Shown here in pieces: positions 47,259 to 55,746 of a DNA stretch of 64,000 bases (position 1 is the first letter of the stretch; every line of letters begins with the position of its first letter). The translations under genes and the position numbers were made by a program. The stretch lies in NCBI RefSeq assembly GCF_002261355.1, contig NZ_NEVU01000002.1, positions 372,001-436,000 on the forward strand, given 5' to 3'. The DNA is from Bordetella genomosp. 12 (lineage in GTDB: Bacteria > Pseudomonadota > Gammaproteobacteria > Burkholderiales > Burkholderiaceae_B). Below the pieces are notes generated by a model, which saw only the letters and a program-made list of their open reading frames with translations, had not been told where the DNA came from and searched no databases.

Positions 47259-47885
47259 ATGGGCGTCTACACACTGGAGCAATTGCGGCGTATCGAGGCC
47301 TGCGCCCGGCAACAGGGGATGGATTTGATGGCCCGGGCCGGGCGGGCGGCAGCCGACTTCGTGCAGGCCCGCTTGCCGGCGCCCGCTTCGGTCATGGTCC
47401 TGGCTGGCCCGGGCAACAACGGCGGCGATGCCCTGGTGGCCGCCACCCATTTGCTGCAGGCCGGCTATGCGGTGCAGGTGGTCATGCCGGGCGACCCGGC
47501 GCGGCTGCCTGCCGATGCTGCGCAGGCCTACGCGGGCTGGCGCGCCGCGGGCGGCGTGGAGGATCCCGCATTGCCCCGCGTGGCGGCAGACCTGGCGATC
47601 GATGGTCTGTTCGGCATCGGCCTGACCCGCGCGCTGGGCCGGCCCTGGGTGGACCTGGTGGACGCGCTCAATGGCTGGCGGATGCCGGTGCTGGCGCTGG
47701 ATGTCCCGAGTGGGCTGTCGGCGCGGACCGGTCAGCCTCTGGGCCAGACCGTCCAGGCGAGCTGGACGTTGTCTTTCATCGGTACGCCCGCGGCGCTGGC
47801 CGGCGGCGCGCCAGCCATGGGCCAACGCTACGAAGACGATCTGGGGCTGTCGCCTCAGTGGCGGGCGGCGGTGTTTGCGGGCTGA
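47259..47885 (+). CDS. nnrE: NAD(P)H-hydrate epimerase (single YjeF_N domain)
   Basis: This repair enzyme interconverts the R and S epimers of damaged NAD(P)HX. The 208-residue protein has the YjeF N-terminal fold, with YTLEQLRRIEACARQQGMDLMARAGRAAADFV, the GPGNNGGDALVAATHLL motif near residues 51-67, and LALDVPSGLSARTG. E. coli Nnr is a fusion with the ADP-dependent dehydratase NnrD. That domain is absent here and must be encoded elsewhere if present. A GGGAGG site precedes the ATG at 47259. The 3' end overlaps convergent paaX by 31 bases. Confidence 0.88.
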   Translation: MGVYTLEQLRRIEACARQQGMDLMARAGRAAADFVQARLPAPASVMVLAGPGNNGGDALVAATHLLQAGYAVQVVMPGDPARLPADAAQAYAGWRAAGGVEDPALPRVAADLAIDGLFGIGLTRALGRPWVDLVDALNGWRMPVLALDVPSGLSARTGQPLGQTVQASWTLSFIGTPAALAGGAPAMGQRYEDDLGLSPQWRAAVFAG

Positions 47886-48817
47886 GGGCGGCCGCCGAAC
47901 CGGTGGCAGACATCCACATCCAGAGGATGGTAGCGGTTGTTCTCGCGGCCGGCCACGGCATCCAGATGCTGCTCGGAAGCGTCGAACAAGCGCCAGTACA
48001 GTTGGCCGCATAGTTCGCGCGCCGGACCGCCCGGCCAGTCTGCCGGCAGCATGGGGGTGGGCAGTTGCGGGTCGTGCAGCACGATGCGGCGCCAGTGGTG
48101 CAGCAGCAGTACGCGTAGCGCGAAGGCTTGCGGCGGCGCGGGAGGCGCCTCGGCCACCAGCGGCGCCAGGGCGGCGAAACTGCGCGTGAACAAGCGGTAC
48201 TGCTCGGCCACGGCGTCGAGGTTCCAGCATTGCGGCACCAGGCTGGCGATGGGCAGGCCGCCGGCGCCTGCCAGATCGCGCGCGGCCAGCACCAGCGCTT
48301 TGTCCGGAATACCTAATTGCTCAAGGATGTCGTGCGCCGCGCGCGCCTCGGTCGCCGGGTGCGCGAACAGGCCTGGCGCTACCAGCGCGAAGCCTTCCCA
48401 TTCCAGCGCGCGCCGCAGTTCGGCGCGTTCGGCCAGGCCATTGCCGCCGCTGCGCGGCAGGGCGACCAGCGTCCACTCGCCATGCCACTGGCGCGGCGGG
48501 CCTTCATAAATACGTTGCGAGGCCAGCGCCGTCAGGCGGCGTCCGGTATCGGCCATCAGATAAAGGCTGCGGCGGCCGTGGCGCTCTGATTGCAGCCAGC
48601 CTTGCGCCACCAGGCGGAACACGCTGGTGCGCAGCAGGCGCTCGTTGATGCCCACCGGGGCGAGCAATTCGATCAAATCTCCCAGCCAGATGGCGCCGCC
48701 ATGCGGCGCCAGGGCGTCGCCCAGCAAGCTGACGCAGAGGGATTTGGCACGTGGGGGATCCTGTTCGAGCAGACGTGCCAGGAAGCGATCCAGAAGCGGC
48801 GTGGCGGAACTGGCCAT
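47855..48817 (-). CDS. paaX: phenylacetic acid degradation transcriptional repressor
   Basis: PaaX represses paa genes until phenylacetyl-CoA accumulates. From the ATG at 48817 it has 320 residues; ATG 48844 would add nine. The N-terminal winged helix region is AKSLCVSLLGDALAPHGGAIWLGDLIELLAPVGINERLLRTSVFRLVAQGWLQSERHGRRSLYLM, and the rest is the PaaX effector and C-terminal domains, with a conserved RIYEGPPRQWHGEWTLVALP stretch. It is divergent from paaA; two direct repeats in between are operator candidates. It converges on and overlaps nnrE. Confidence 0.92.
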   Translation of the reverse strand: MASSATPLLDRFLARLLEQDPPRAKSLCVSLLGDALAPHGGAIWLGDLIELLAPVGINERLLRTSVFRLVAQGWLQSERHGRRSLYLMADTGRRLTALASQRIYEGPPRQWHGEWTLVALPRSGGNGLAERAELRRALEWEGFALVAPGLFAHPATEARAAHDILEQLGIPDKALVLAARDLAGAGGLPIASLVPQCWNLDAVAEQYRLFTRSFAALAPLVAEAPPAPPQAFALRVLLLHHWRRIVLHDPQLPTPMLPADWPGGPARELCGQLYWRLFDASEQHLDAVAGRENNRYHPLDVDVCHRFGGRPQPANTAARH

Positions 48818-48857
48818 AAAAAGGGACGGGCCAAAAGGCCTCATGTTACCGGTCTGG

Positions 48858-48891
48858 CGACATGATACATAAACTCGACGTGATACAGAAA
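48858..48891. repeat. two 16-bp direct repeats upstream of paaA, candidate PaaX operator
   Basis: CGACATGATACATAAA (48858-48873) and CGACGTGATACAGAAA (48876-48891) differ at two positions and begin 18 bases apart, just upstream of the -35 of the paaA promoter in the paaX-paaA gap. Each contains TGATAC. Their position suits regulator binding for both divergent genes. Assignment to PaaX is an inference from location. Confidence 0.6.
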
Positions 48892-48896
48892 TAAGT

Positions 48897-48925
48897 TTGA
48901 CAATGGAATTTTTGTATTAAATAAT
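48897..48925 (+). promoter_or_regulatory. sigma-70 promoter of the paaABCDE operon
   Basis: A perfect TTGACA (48897-48902) lies 17 bases before AATAAT (48920-48925), in a very A/T-rich patch. The start would be near 48932, with a leader of about 55 nt before paaA. The direct repeats end five bases upstream of the -35. Confidence 0.75.
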
Positions 48926-48986
48926 CAAACCATCAAGAAACAGCAGTGGCAGGGCTGCGAGCCCGCTGTCGCCAAAGGAGACAAAC

Positions 48987-49976
48987 ATGTACGCGCAACT
49001 GGTTGAGACGGGTGTCAAGCAACTGCGCCGGGCTGACGAATTGTCGGGTCCGGAGCGCGAGTTTCAGCAACGCGTGGATGAGGGCGTGCGCATCGAGGCC
49101 AAGGACTGGATGCCCGATGCCTATCGCAAGACGCTGGTGCGTCAGATTTCCCAGCACGCGCACTCCGAGATCGTAGGCATGTTGCCCGAGGGCAATTGGA
49201 TCAGCCGGGCGCCGTCGCTCAAGCGCAAGGCCATTTTGCTGGCCAAGGTGCAGGACGAGGCCGGGCATGGCCTGTATCTGTACAGCGCCGCCGAAACGCT
49301 GGGGGTCTCGCGCGACGAACTCATCGACGACTTGCATTCGGGCAAGGCGAAGTACTCCAGCATCTTCAATTACCCCACGCTGAGCTGGGCCGATATCGGC
49401 ATGGTCGGCTGGTTGGTCGATGGCTCCGCCATCATCAACCAGATCCCGCTGTGCCGCTGTTCCTACGGTCCCTATGCGCGCGCCATGGTGCGGGTCTGTA
49501 AGGAGGAGTCCTTCCATCAGCGCCAGGGCTATGACCTGCTCATTCAGATGTGCCTGCATGGCACGCCGGAGCAGAAGGCCATGTGTCAGGACGCGCTGAA
49601 TCGCTGGTGGTGGCCGGCGCTGATGATGTTCGGCCCCTCGGACGCGGACTCTCCCAACAGTGCGCAGTCCATGCAGTGGAAGATCAAGCTTTTCACCAAT
49701 GACGAACTGCGGCAGAAGATGGTCGACCAGACCGTCCCCCAGGCAGAGTACCTGGGCCTGACCGTTCCCGATCCCGAGGTCAAGTGGAATGCCGAGCGCG
49801 GCCACTACGATTTCGGCGACATCGACTGGGATGAGTTTTACGCCGTCATCAAGGGCAATGGCCCTTGCAACCGCGAACGTCTCGCCGCCCGCGTCAAAGC
49901 CCATGAAGAGGGCGCCTGGGTGCGCGATGGCCTGGTGGCCTACGCCGAGAAGCAGTCGCGCCGCAAGGCCGCCTGA
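48987..49976 (+). CDS. paaA: phenylacetyl-CoA epoxidase catalytic subunit
   Basis: PaaA is the di-iron oxygenase that epoxidises the ring of phenylacetyl-CoA. The 329-residue protein shows the ferritin-like four-helix iron ligands, with [31 protein letters not shown] and [15 protein letters not shown] among them. It has the family's N-terminal [13 protein letters not shown]. It forms a complex with PaaC, PaaB and the reductase PaaE, all encoded just downstream. GGAG lies upstream of the ATG. Confidence 0.98.
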   Translation: MYAQLVETGVKQLRRADELSGPEREFQQRVDEGVRIEAKDWMPDAYRKTLVRQISQHAHSEIVGMLPEGNWISRAPSLKRKAILLAKVQDEAGHGLYLYSAAETLGVSRDELIDDLHSGKAKYSSIFNYPTLSWADIGMVGWLVDGSAIINQIPLCRCSYGPYARAMVRVCKEESFHQRQGYDLLIQMCLHGTPEQKAMCQDALNRWWWPALMMFGPSDADSPNSAQSMQWKIKLFTNDELRQKMVDQTVPQAEYLGLTVPDPEVKWNAERGHYDFGDIDWDEFYAVIKGNGPCNRERLAARVKAHEEGAWVRDGLVAYAEKQSRRKAA

Positions 49977-50047
49977 GCCCGTTCGCACGGCATTTCCACT
50001 TCTGCACGAACAAGGAAGGCGCGCGCCGCGCGCCGGGGATACGCACC

Positions 50048-50332
50048 ATGAGCAAACAATGGCCCCTATGGGAAGTCTTTATCCGCAGCCAGCATGGCCT
50101 GGCCCACAAGCACGTCGGCAGCCTGCACGCGCCTGATGCTGAAATGGCCATCAATAATGCGCGCGACGTCTACACGCGCCGCAACGAAGGCTTGAGCATC
50201 TGGGTGGTGCGCGCCAGCGACATCACGGCCAGCAGCCCGGGTGATAAAGAGCCGCTGTTCGAGCCGGCCAACAGCAAGGTCTACCGCCACCCGACCTTCT
50301 TCCCGATGCCGGAAGAAATCAAGCACATGTGA
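50048..50332 (+). CDS. paaB: phenylacetyl-CoA epoxidase subunit PaaB
   Basis: A small, 94-residue bridging subunit of the epoxidase. It begins MSKQWPLWEVFIRSQHGLAHKHVGSLHAPDAEMAINNARDVYTRRNEGLSIWVV, a highly conserved family sequence. It stands 71 bases after paaA and six before paaC. It has no cofactor of its own; it is needed for the full PaaABC(E) assembly. Confidence 0.97.
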   Translation: MSKQWPLWEVFIRSQHGLAHKHVGSLHAPDAEMAINNARDVYTRRNEGLSIWVVRASDITASSPGDKEPLFEPANSKVYRHPTFFPMPEEIKHM

Positions 50333-50338
50333 GGCGGC

Positions 50339-51103
50339 ATGGACAAGCAACTCTTTGAATATCTGCTGCGCCTGGGCGACACCTCGCTGATTCTGTCGCA
50401 GCGCCTGAGCGAGTGGTGTGGCCACGGCCCCGTGCTGGAAGAAGATCTGGCGCTCACCAATACCGCGCTGGACTTGCTGGGTCAGGCGCGGATGTGGCTG
50501 ACGCTGGCCGGCGAGGTCGAGGGGCAGGGCCGTGACGAGGACCAGCTCGCCTATCTGCGCGATGCGCACCAGTTCCGCAACTGTCTGCTGGTCGAGCAGC
50601 CCAACGGCCACTATGGCGACACCATGGCGCGCCAGTTCCTGTTCGACGTCTGGCATTACTTCTTGCTGCAGCAACTGATGCAGTCCAAGGATGAACGGAT
50701 CGCCGGCATTGCCGCCAAGGCCATCAAGGAAGTCACCTACCACGTGCGCCGGTCGTCGGATCTGGTAGTGCGTCTGGGCGACGGTACGGAGGAAAGCCAT
50801 CGCCGCATGCAGGCCGCCATCGATTCGGCCTGGACTTTCGCCGGGGAGCTCTTCGCCGATGACGAGGTGGACCAGGATCTGGCCGCGCGCGGCATCGCGG
50901 TCGAGCGCGCCAGTCTGTTCCAGCCCTGGCTGGCGCATGTGCGCGAGGTGCTCGAAGAGGCCACGCTCACCTTGCCCCAGGAGCGCGAGGCGTTTCATTT
51001 GCTGCGCCGTGGCGGTCTGCAAGGCCGCCATACCGAGTCGCTGGGTTACATGCTGGCCGAGATGCAGCATTTGCAGCGCGCCTATCCGGGAGCCCGCTGG
51101 TGA
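50339..51103 (+). CDS. paaC: phenylacetyl-CoA epoxidase structural subunit
   Basis: PaaC is the non-catalytic partner of PaaA. The 254-residue protein has the same four-helix fold, with ERLGDTSLILSQRLSEWCGHGPVLEEDLALTNTALDLLGQAR-like sequence, MARQFLFDVWHYFLLQQL and HRRMQAAIDSAWTFAGELF. Its stop overlaps the GTG start of paaD, indicating coupled translation. Confidence 0.97.
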   Translation: MDKQLFEYLLRLGDTSLILSQRLSEWCGHGPVLEEDLALTNTALDLLGQARMWLTLAGEVEGQGRDEDQLAYLRDAHQFRNCLLVEQPNGHYGDTMARQFLFDVWHYFLLQQLMQSKDERIAGIAAKAIKEVTYHVRRSSDLVVRLGDGTEESHRRMQAAIDSAWTFAGELFADDEVDQDLAARGIAVERASLFQPWLAHVREVLEEATLTLPQEREAFHLLRRGGLQGRHTESLGYMLAEMQHLQRAYPGARW

Positions 51104-51600
51104 ACAGCAGCGTGGACCGCGGCCAGGTGATGGATTGGCTCGGGGAAGTCCCCGACCCGGAGATCCCTGTGCTGTCGGTGGTCGATCTGGGGGTGGTGCG
51201 CGCGGTGGACTGGGAGGATGAGACCTGTGTGGTCACGATCACGCCCACGTATTCGGGCTGCCCGGCCATGCGCGAGATCACCGAAGATATCGTCCGCGTG
51301 CTCGCGGGTCATGGCGTGGCGCAAGTCCGGGTGGATACGCGTTTGGCGCCGGCCTGGACCACGGACTGGATGACCGAGCGCGGCCGTGCCGCCCTCAAGG
51401 GCTATGGCATTGCCGCGCCCGCCGAGCGTGCCGTGGATATTTCGGGCATCAGCCGCCGGCAGGCCATGCCCGCCATCGCCTGTCCGCATTGCGGCTCGGC
51501 CAACACGCGCTTGATCAGCAATTTCGGCTCCACCTCCTGCAAGGCCCTGTACCGTTGCGCGGATTGCCGCGAGCCCTTTGATTATTTCAAGACGCATTGA
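51100..51600 (+). CDS. paaD: phenylacetate pathway protein PaaD (MIP18-like, Fe-S maturation)
   Basis: PaaD is thought to help maturation of the epoxidase metal centres. The 166-residue protein has an N-terminal DUF59/MIP18 domain (WLGEVPDPEIPVLSVVDLGVVR, TYSGCPAMREI) and a C-terminal zinc ribbon with CPHCGS and CADC. The start is GTG at 51100, overlapping paaC. paaE follows 10 bases later. Confidence 0.95.
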   Translation: MNSSVDRGQVMDWLGEVPDPEIPVLSVVDLGVVRAVDWEDETCVVTITPTYSGCPAMREITEDIVRVLAGHGVAQVRVDTRLAPAWTTDWMTERGRAALKGYGIAAPAERAVDISGISRRQAMPAIACPHCGSANTRLISNFGSTSCKALYRCADCREPFDYFKTH

Positions 51601-51610
51601 GCGCTTATCC

Positions 51611-52699
51611 ATGAGCCAGCCACAATTCCATACCCTTAAGGTAGCCGCGGTGGCCCGCAACACGCGCGACGCCGTGGTCGTTACCTTCGATCTGCCCGAA
51701 CCGCTGCGTGATGCCTTCGCATTCCGGCCGGGCCAATATCTCACCTTGCGCACCGAGTTGAACGGCGAGGAAGTCCGCCGCTCGTATTCGATCTGTTCCG
51801 CGCCGCAGGACGGCATCCTGCGTGTGGCGATCAAACAGGTCGACGAGGGCGTGTTCTCCAGTTGGGCCAATCACGAACTGCAGCCGGGCCAGGATCTCGA
51901 GGTGATGGCGCCGGCCGGCAACTTCACGGTCGAATTCTCCCCCGAGCAGGAACGCCACTATGTGGCGTTCGCGGTGGGAAGCGGCATCACGCCCGTCTTC
52001 TCCTTGGTCAAGACCGCCTTGTCGACCGAGCCCAACAGCCGCTTCACGCTGTTCTTCGGCAACCGCGCCTCGTCGTCGGTGTTGTTCCGCGAAGAGATCG
52101 AAGATCTCAAGAATCGCTACATGGAGCGGTTCTCGCTGGTCTATATCATGAGCCGCGAGTCGCAGGACATCGAGCTGTTCAACGGCCGTCTTGACGGCGA
52201 CAAGGTCGAACAGTTGATGAACACCTGGATGGCTGGCGATGATGTCGATTACGCCTTTGTCTGCGGGCCGCAAACCATGATCGAAAGCGTGGTGCAGCGG
52301 CTGGCCGACCGCGGGATGGACAAATCGCGCGTGAAGTTCGAGCTGTTCGGCGCGCCCAAGGGCCCGCGCAGCCTGCGCACCGGGCGCGAGGCTGCCCCGG
52401 CGCCAGGCAAGGGCCAGTGCGAAGTCACCGTCATTCAGGATGGCCACAGCCGCAGCTTTGCCATTGCCAAGAACCAGGACAGCGTGCTGGACGCGGCCCT
52501 GGCCCAGGGTGTTGAATTGCCTTATTCCTGCAAGGGCGGTGTCTGTTCGACCTGCCGTTGCAAGGTTGTCGAGGGCGAGGTGGACATGGACGCCAACTTC
52601 GCTCTGGAAGATTATGAAGTGGCGCGCGGCTTTGTCCTGAGCTGCCAGAGCTATCCGGTCAGTGACCGTCTGGTACTGGATTTCGACCAGGAAACCTGA
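51611..52699 (+). CDS. paaE: phenylacetyl-CoA epoxidase reductase
   Basis: PaaE passes electrons from NADPH to PaaA. The 362-residue protein has an FAD-binding FNR domain (RPGQYLTLRTELNGEEVRRSYSICSAP), an NAD domain (AFAVGSGITPVFSLVKTAL ... CGPQTMIESV) and a C-terminal plant-type [2Fe-2S] ferredoxin with SCKGGVCSTCRCKV plus the later C in LSCQSYP. The ATG at 51611 gives the conserved MSQPQFHTLKV start. Confidence 0.97.
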   Translation: MSQPQFHTLKVAAVARNTRDAVVVTFDLPEPLRDAFAFRPGQYLTLRTELNGEEVRRSYSICSAPQDGILRVAIKQVDEGVFSSWANHELQPGQDLEVMAPAGNFTVEFSPEQERHYVAFAVGSGITPVFSLVKTALSTEPNSRFTLFFGNRASSSVLFREEIEDLKNRYMERFSLVYIMSRESQDIELFNGRLDGDKVEQLMNTWMAGDDVDYAFVCGPQTMIESVVQRLADRGMDKSRVKFELFGAPKGPRSLRTGREAAPAPGKGQCEVTVIQDGHSRSFAIAKNQDSVLDAALAQGVELPYSCKGGVCSTCRCKVVEGEVDMDANFALEDYEVARGFVLSCQSYPVSDRLVLDFDQET

Positions 52700-52753
52700 G
52701 CGCCTTGCAGCCTTGATTGCGAATTCACAGAAAAATTAATCGGAGAGTAGGCA

Positions 52754-54418
52754 GTGTCCCAAGAATTCTTTGAACGTCACCAGCCGGTGCTGGAAAAGGC
52801 CCTGGCGGCCGCCCGTGAACGTGGCTACTGGAGTCCGTTCTCCGAGTCGCCCAGCCCCCGCAATTATGGTGAAACGGCGGCCCAGGACGGGCAGGCGGCT
52901 TTCGATGCCTTGCTGGGCAAGGCGTTCCCGCTGAGCGTCAGCGGTGCCGAGGGCACGGTCAGCGGCGAGGTATCGCCTTTTGGCTTCGCGCTGAATATTG
53001 CTTACCCGCGCGTCGCGCCCGATCGCCTGCTGGCCAACGCGCAAGAGGCCGGTCAGGCCTGGCGCCGTGCCGGGCCGAGCGCATGGGTCGGCGTATCGCT
53101 GGAGATTCTGGCGCGCCTGAACCGCCGCAGCTTCGAGATGGCGCATGCCGTGCAGCACACGACGGGCCAGGGTTTCATGATGGCTTTCCAGGCCGGCGGC
53201 CCGCACGCGCAGGATCGCGGCCTGGAGGCGGTGACCTACGCCTGGCAGGAAATGTCGCGGATCCCGGAAGTCGCGCTGTGGGAAAAGCCCCAGGGCAAGA
53301 ACGAGCCCATCAAGATGGAGAAGCGCTTTACCGTGGTGCCGCGTGGCGTGGCCCTGGTCATCGGCTGCTCGACCTTTCCCACCTGGAACGGCTATCCCGG
53401 CCTGTTTGCCAGCCTGGCAACGGGTAACACCGTCATCGTCAAGCCGCATCCGGCCGCCATCCTGCCGCTGGCCCTGACCGTGCAGGTCGCGCGCGAGGTA
53501 TTGGCCGAGGCCGGCTTCGATCCCGAAGTGGTGCAGCTGGCCGCGCACGAGGCGGGCGACGACACGGCGCAGCAATTGGCGCTGGCGCCGGCCGTCAAGA
53601 TCATCGACTTCACCGGCAGCACCGCCAACGGCGACTGGCTGGAGCAAAACGCCCGCCAGGCGCTGGTCTACACCGAGAAGGCCGGGGTCAACCAGGTCAT
53701 CATCGATTCGGCCGAGGACATCAAGGGCGTGGCGCGTAATCTGGCGTTCTCGCTGGCCTTGTATTCCGGTCAGATGTGCACCGCGCCGCAGAATATCTAC
53801 GTGCCGCGCGATGGCATTCAGACGGCTGCCGGGCATCTGAGTTTTGATGAGGTGGCTGCCGCAATCGCGTCGGCCGTGGACAAGCTGTCGGGCGATGCGG
53901 CCCGCGCGGTCGAACTGACCGGCGCCATCCAGAGCGAAGCCACGGCCGAGCGCATCGAGCGCGCCCGGGCGCTGGGATTGCCGGTGCTGGCCGATTCGCG
54001 CAGCCTGACGCACCCGCAGTTTGAACAGGCCCGTGTGCGCACGCCGCTGGTGCTGAGCGCCCAGGCCGATGACAGCCGCATCTTCCAGGAATGGTTCGGC
54101 CCGATCTCCTTCGTGGTGGCCACCGATTCGACCGAGCACAGCGTGGCGCTGGCCCGCGATACCGTGCGCCAGCATGGCGCGCTGAGTCTGTCGGCCTACA
54201 CCACCGATGAGCGCGTGGCAGCGCAGATCCAGGAGGCCGCCGAGGTTGCCGGCGTGGCGCTGTCGCTCAACCTGACCGGCGCGGTGTTCGTCAATCAGAC
54301 GGCCGCGTTCAGCGACTTTCACGGCACCGGCGCCAACCCGGCGGCCAATGCCGCCTTGTCGGACAGCGCCTTCGTGGCCAACCGTTTCCGCGTGGTGCAA
54401 ACCCGCCGCCACGTTTGA
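52754..54418 (+). CDS. paaN: phenylacetic acid degradation aldehyde dehydrogenase PaaN
   Basis: A 554-residue aldehyde-dehydrogenase-fold enzyme that oxidises the semialdehyde formed after ring cleavage. The Rossmann part has VALVIGCSTFPTWNGYPGLFASLATGNTVIVKPH, FTGSTANGDWLEQNA, and the catalytic cysteine in LYSGQMCTAPQNIYVP. The product ends after the dehydrogenase, with no MaoC-type hydratase domain as found in E. coli PaaZ, so ring opening needs a separate hydratase. The start is GTG at 52754 after a GGAGAG site. Confidence 0.93.
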   Translation: MSQEFFERHQPVLEKALAAARERGYWSPFSESPSPRNYGETAAQDGQAAFDALLGKAFPLSVSGAEGTVSGEVSPFGFALNIAYPRVAPDRLLANAQEAGQAWRRAGPSAWVGVSLEILARLNRRSFEMAHAVQHTTGQGFMMAFQAGGPHAQDRGLEAVTYAWQEMSRIPEVALWEKPQGKNEPIKMEKRFTVVPRGVALVIGCSTFPTWNGYPGLFASLATGNTVIVKPHPAAILPLALTVQVAREVLAEAGFDPEVVQLAAHEAGDDTAQQLALAPAVKIIDFTGSTANGDWLEQNARQALVYTEKAGVNQVIIDSAEDIKGVARNLAFSLALYSGQMCTAPQNIYVPRDGIQTAAGHLSFDEVAAAIASAVDKLSGDAARAVELTGAIQSEATAERIERARALGLPVLADSRSLTHPQFEQARVRTPLVLSAQADDSRIFQEWFGPISFVVATDSTEHSVALARDTVRQHGALSLSAYTTDERVAAQIQEAAEVAGVALSLNLTGAVFVNQTAAFSDFHGTGANPAANAALSDSAFVANRFRVVQTRRHV

Positions 54419-54427
54419 GGAGCGGTC

Positions 54428-55216
54428 ATGAGCTATCAGGATATTGATTTCTCGCTGGCCGACGGCGTGGCGCGGCTGACCCTGAACCGTCCGGACAAAC
54501 TCAATAGCTTTACCGCGCGCATGCACGGTGAAGTGGCCGATGCGTTGACGCAGGTCGAAACGCAGGGTGCCCGCGTGCTGGTGCTGACGGGGGCCGGGCG
54601 CGGCTTTTGCGCCGGGCAGGACCTCTCCGAGCGGCGTCCCGCCGCCGATGGCTCGCCGCCGGATCTGGGCGAGACCGTCGAAAAGTTCTACGCACCGCTG
54701 GTGCGCCGCCTGGCGGCGCTGCCCATGCCGGTCGTCGTGGGCGTCAATGGCGTGGCGGCTGGCGCGGGTGCGAATCTGGCTTTCGCTGGCGATATCGTGA
54801 TCGCCAAAGAGTCGGCCAGCTTCATTCAGTCGTTCTGCCGCCTGGGCCTGATTCCCGACACCGGCGGCACTTTCGTGCTGCCGCGATTGGTGGGACGGGC
54901 TCGCGCCTTTGGGCTGGCCATGCTGGGCGACAAGATTTCCGCGCGCCAGGCCCAGGATTGGGGATTGATCTGGCAATGCGTGGCCGACGAAGCCTTTGAC
55001 GAGACCTTGGACAAGATGGCCAGGCATTTTGCCCGCGCCCCGACCAAGGGGCTGGCCTTCACCAAGCGCGCCCTGCAGGCCAGCCTGGCCAATGATCTGG
55101 CCACGCAGCTCGATCTGGAGCGCGACATGATGCGCGAGCTGGGCCGCAGCGCCGATTACGCCGAGGGCGTTGCCGCCTTCCTGGACAAGCGCGAACCGGA
55201 TTTCAAGGGGCAATGA
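54428..55216 (+). CDS. paaG: 1,2-epoxyphenylacetyl-CoA isomerase
   Basis: PaaG is a crotonase-fold isomerase that turns the epoxide into the seven-membered oxepin-CoA, and later shifts a double bond. The 262-residue protein shows NRPDKLNSFTARMHGEV, the oxyanion-hole segments GRGFCAGQDLSER and NGVAAGAGANLAFAGD, and FCRLGLIPDTGGTFVLPRLVGRARA with the catalytic Asp, typical of PaaG. A plain enoyl-CoA hydratase (PaaF) is less likely since it would have Glu there. The end overlaps paaI. Confidence 0.93.
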   Translation: MSYQDIDFSLADGVARLTLNRPDKLNSFTARMHGEVADALTQVETQGARVLVLTGAGRGFCAGQDLSERRPAADGSPPDLGETVEKFYAPLVRRLAALPMPVVVGVNGVAAGAGANLAFAGDIVIAKESASFIQSFCRLGLIPDTGGTFVLPRLVGRARAFGLAMLGDKISARQAQDWGLIWQCVADEAFDETLDKMARHFARAPTKGLAFTKRALQASLANDLATQLDLERDMMRELGRSADYAEGVAAFLDKREPDFKGQ

Positions 55217-55683
55217 TGAGCACGTCCGATACGCAGATCGACGTTCCCTCCGACCCCCAGGCTCTGGCCGAGGCGGTTGGCCAGGCCATGTATGCGGCCG
55301 ACGCGGCCACGCAGGCCTTGGGCATGACGGTGGTGGAGATCGCCCCCGGCTACGCCCGCCTGACCATGACCGTACGTGGCGACATGCTCAATGGCCACAA
55401 GACCTGCCACGGCGGCTTCATTTTCGCCCTGGCCGACAGCAGCTTCGCCTTCGCCTGCAACTCGCGCAATGTCAGCACCGTGGCGTCGGGCTGCGTGATC
55501 GACTATCTGGCGCCAGGCTACGAAGGCGATGTGCTGACTGCCGTGGCGCAGGAACGCTCGCTGGCCGGGCGCACCGGCGTCTATGACATCACGGTGAGCA
55601 ATCAGGATGGGCGCAATGTGGCGGTTTTCCGGGGCCGTTCCTACCGAATAAAAGGGCAGATCGTCGGCACCGCCGACGCTTGA
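55213..55683 (+). CDS. paaI: hydroxyphenylacetyl-CoA thioesterase
   Basis: PaaI is a hotdog-fold thioesterase that rescues CoA from dead-end hydroxylated intermediates. The 156-residue protein has the signature GHKTCHGGFIFALADSSFAFACNSRN, containing the conserved HGG(x)IF and Asp. The ATG at 55213 overlaps the paaG stop; the next codon, 55216, is also ATG. paaK follows after 63 bases. Confidence 0.94.
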   Translation: MMSTSDTQIDVPSDPQALAEAVGQAMYAADAATQALGMTVVEIAPGYARLTMTVRGDMLNGHKTCHGGFIFALADSSFAFACNSRNVSTVASGCVIDYLAPGYEGDVLTAVAQERSLAGRTGVYDITVSNQDGRNVAVFRGRSYRIKGQIVGTADA

Positions 55684-55746
55684 GCCCGAGGTTTTCTTAT
55701 TGCGAAGCGGCCCAGAGCCGCGCAGAATTTTCAGGAGAGAGACACC

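Noticed and set aside
52736-55213. 825-codon minus-strand frame across paaN and paaG
   Set aside because: Antisense to two well-recognised genes; composition is that of a shadow frame and no domain is visible.
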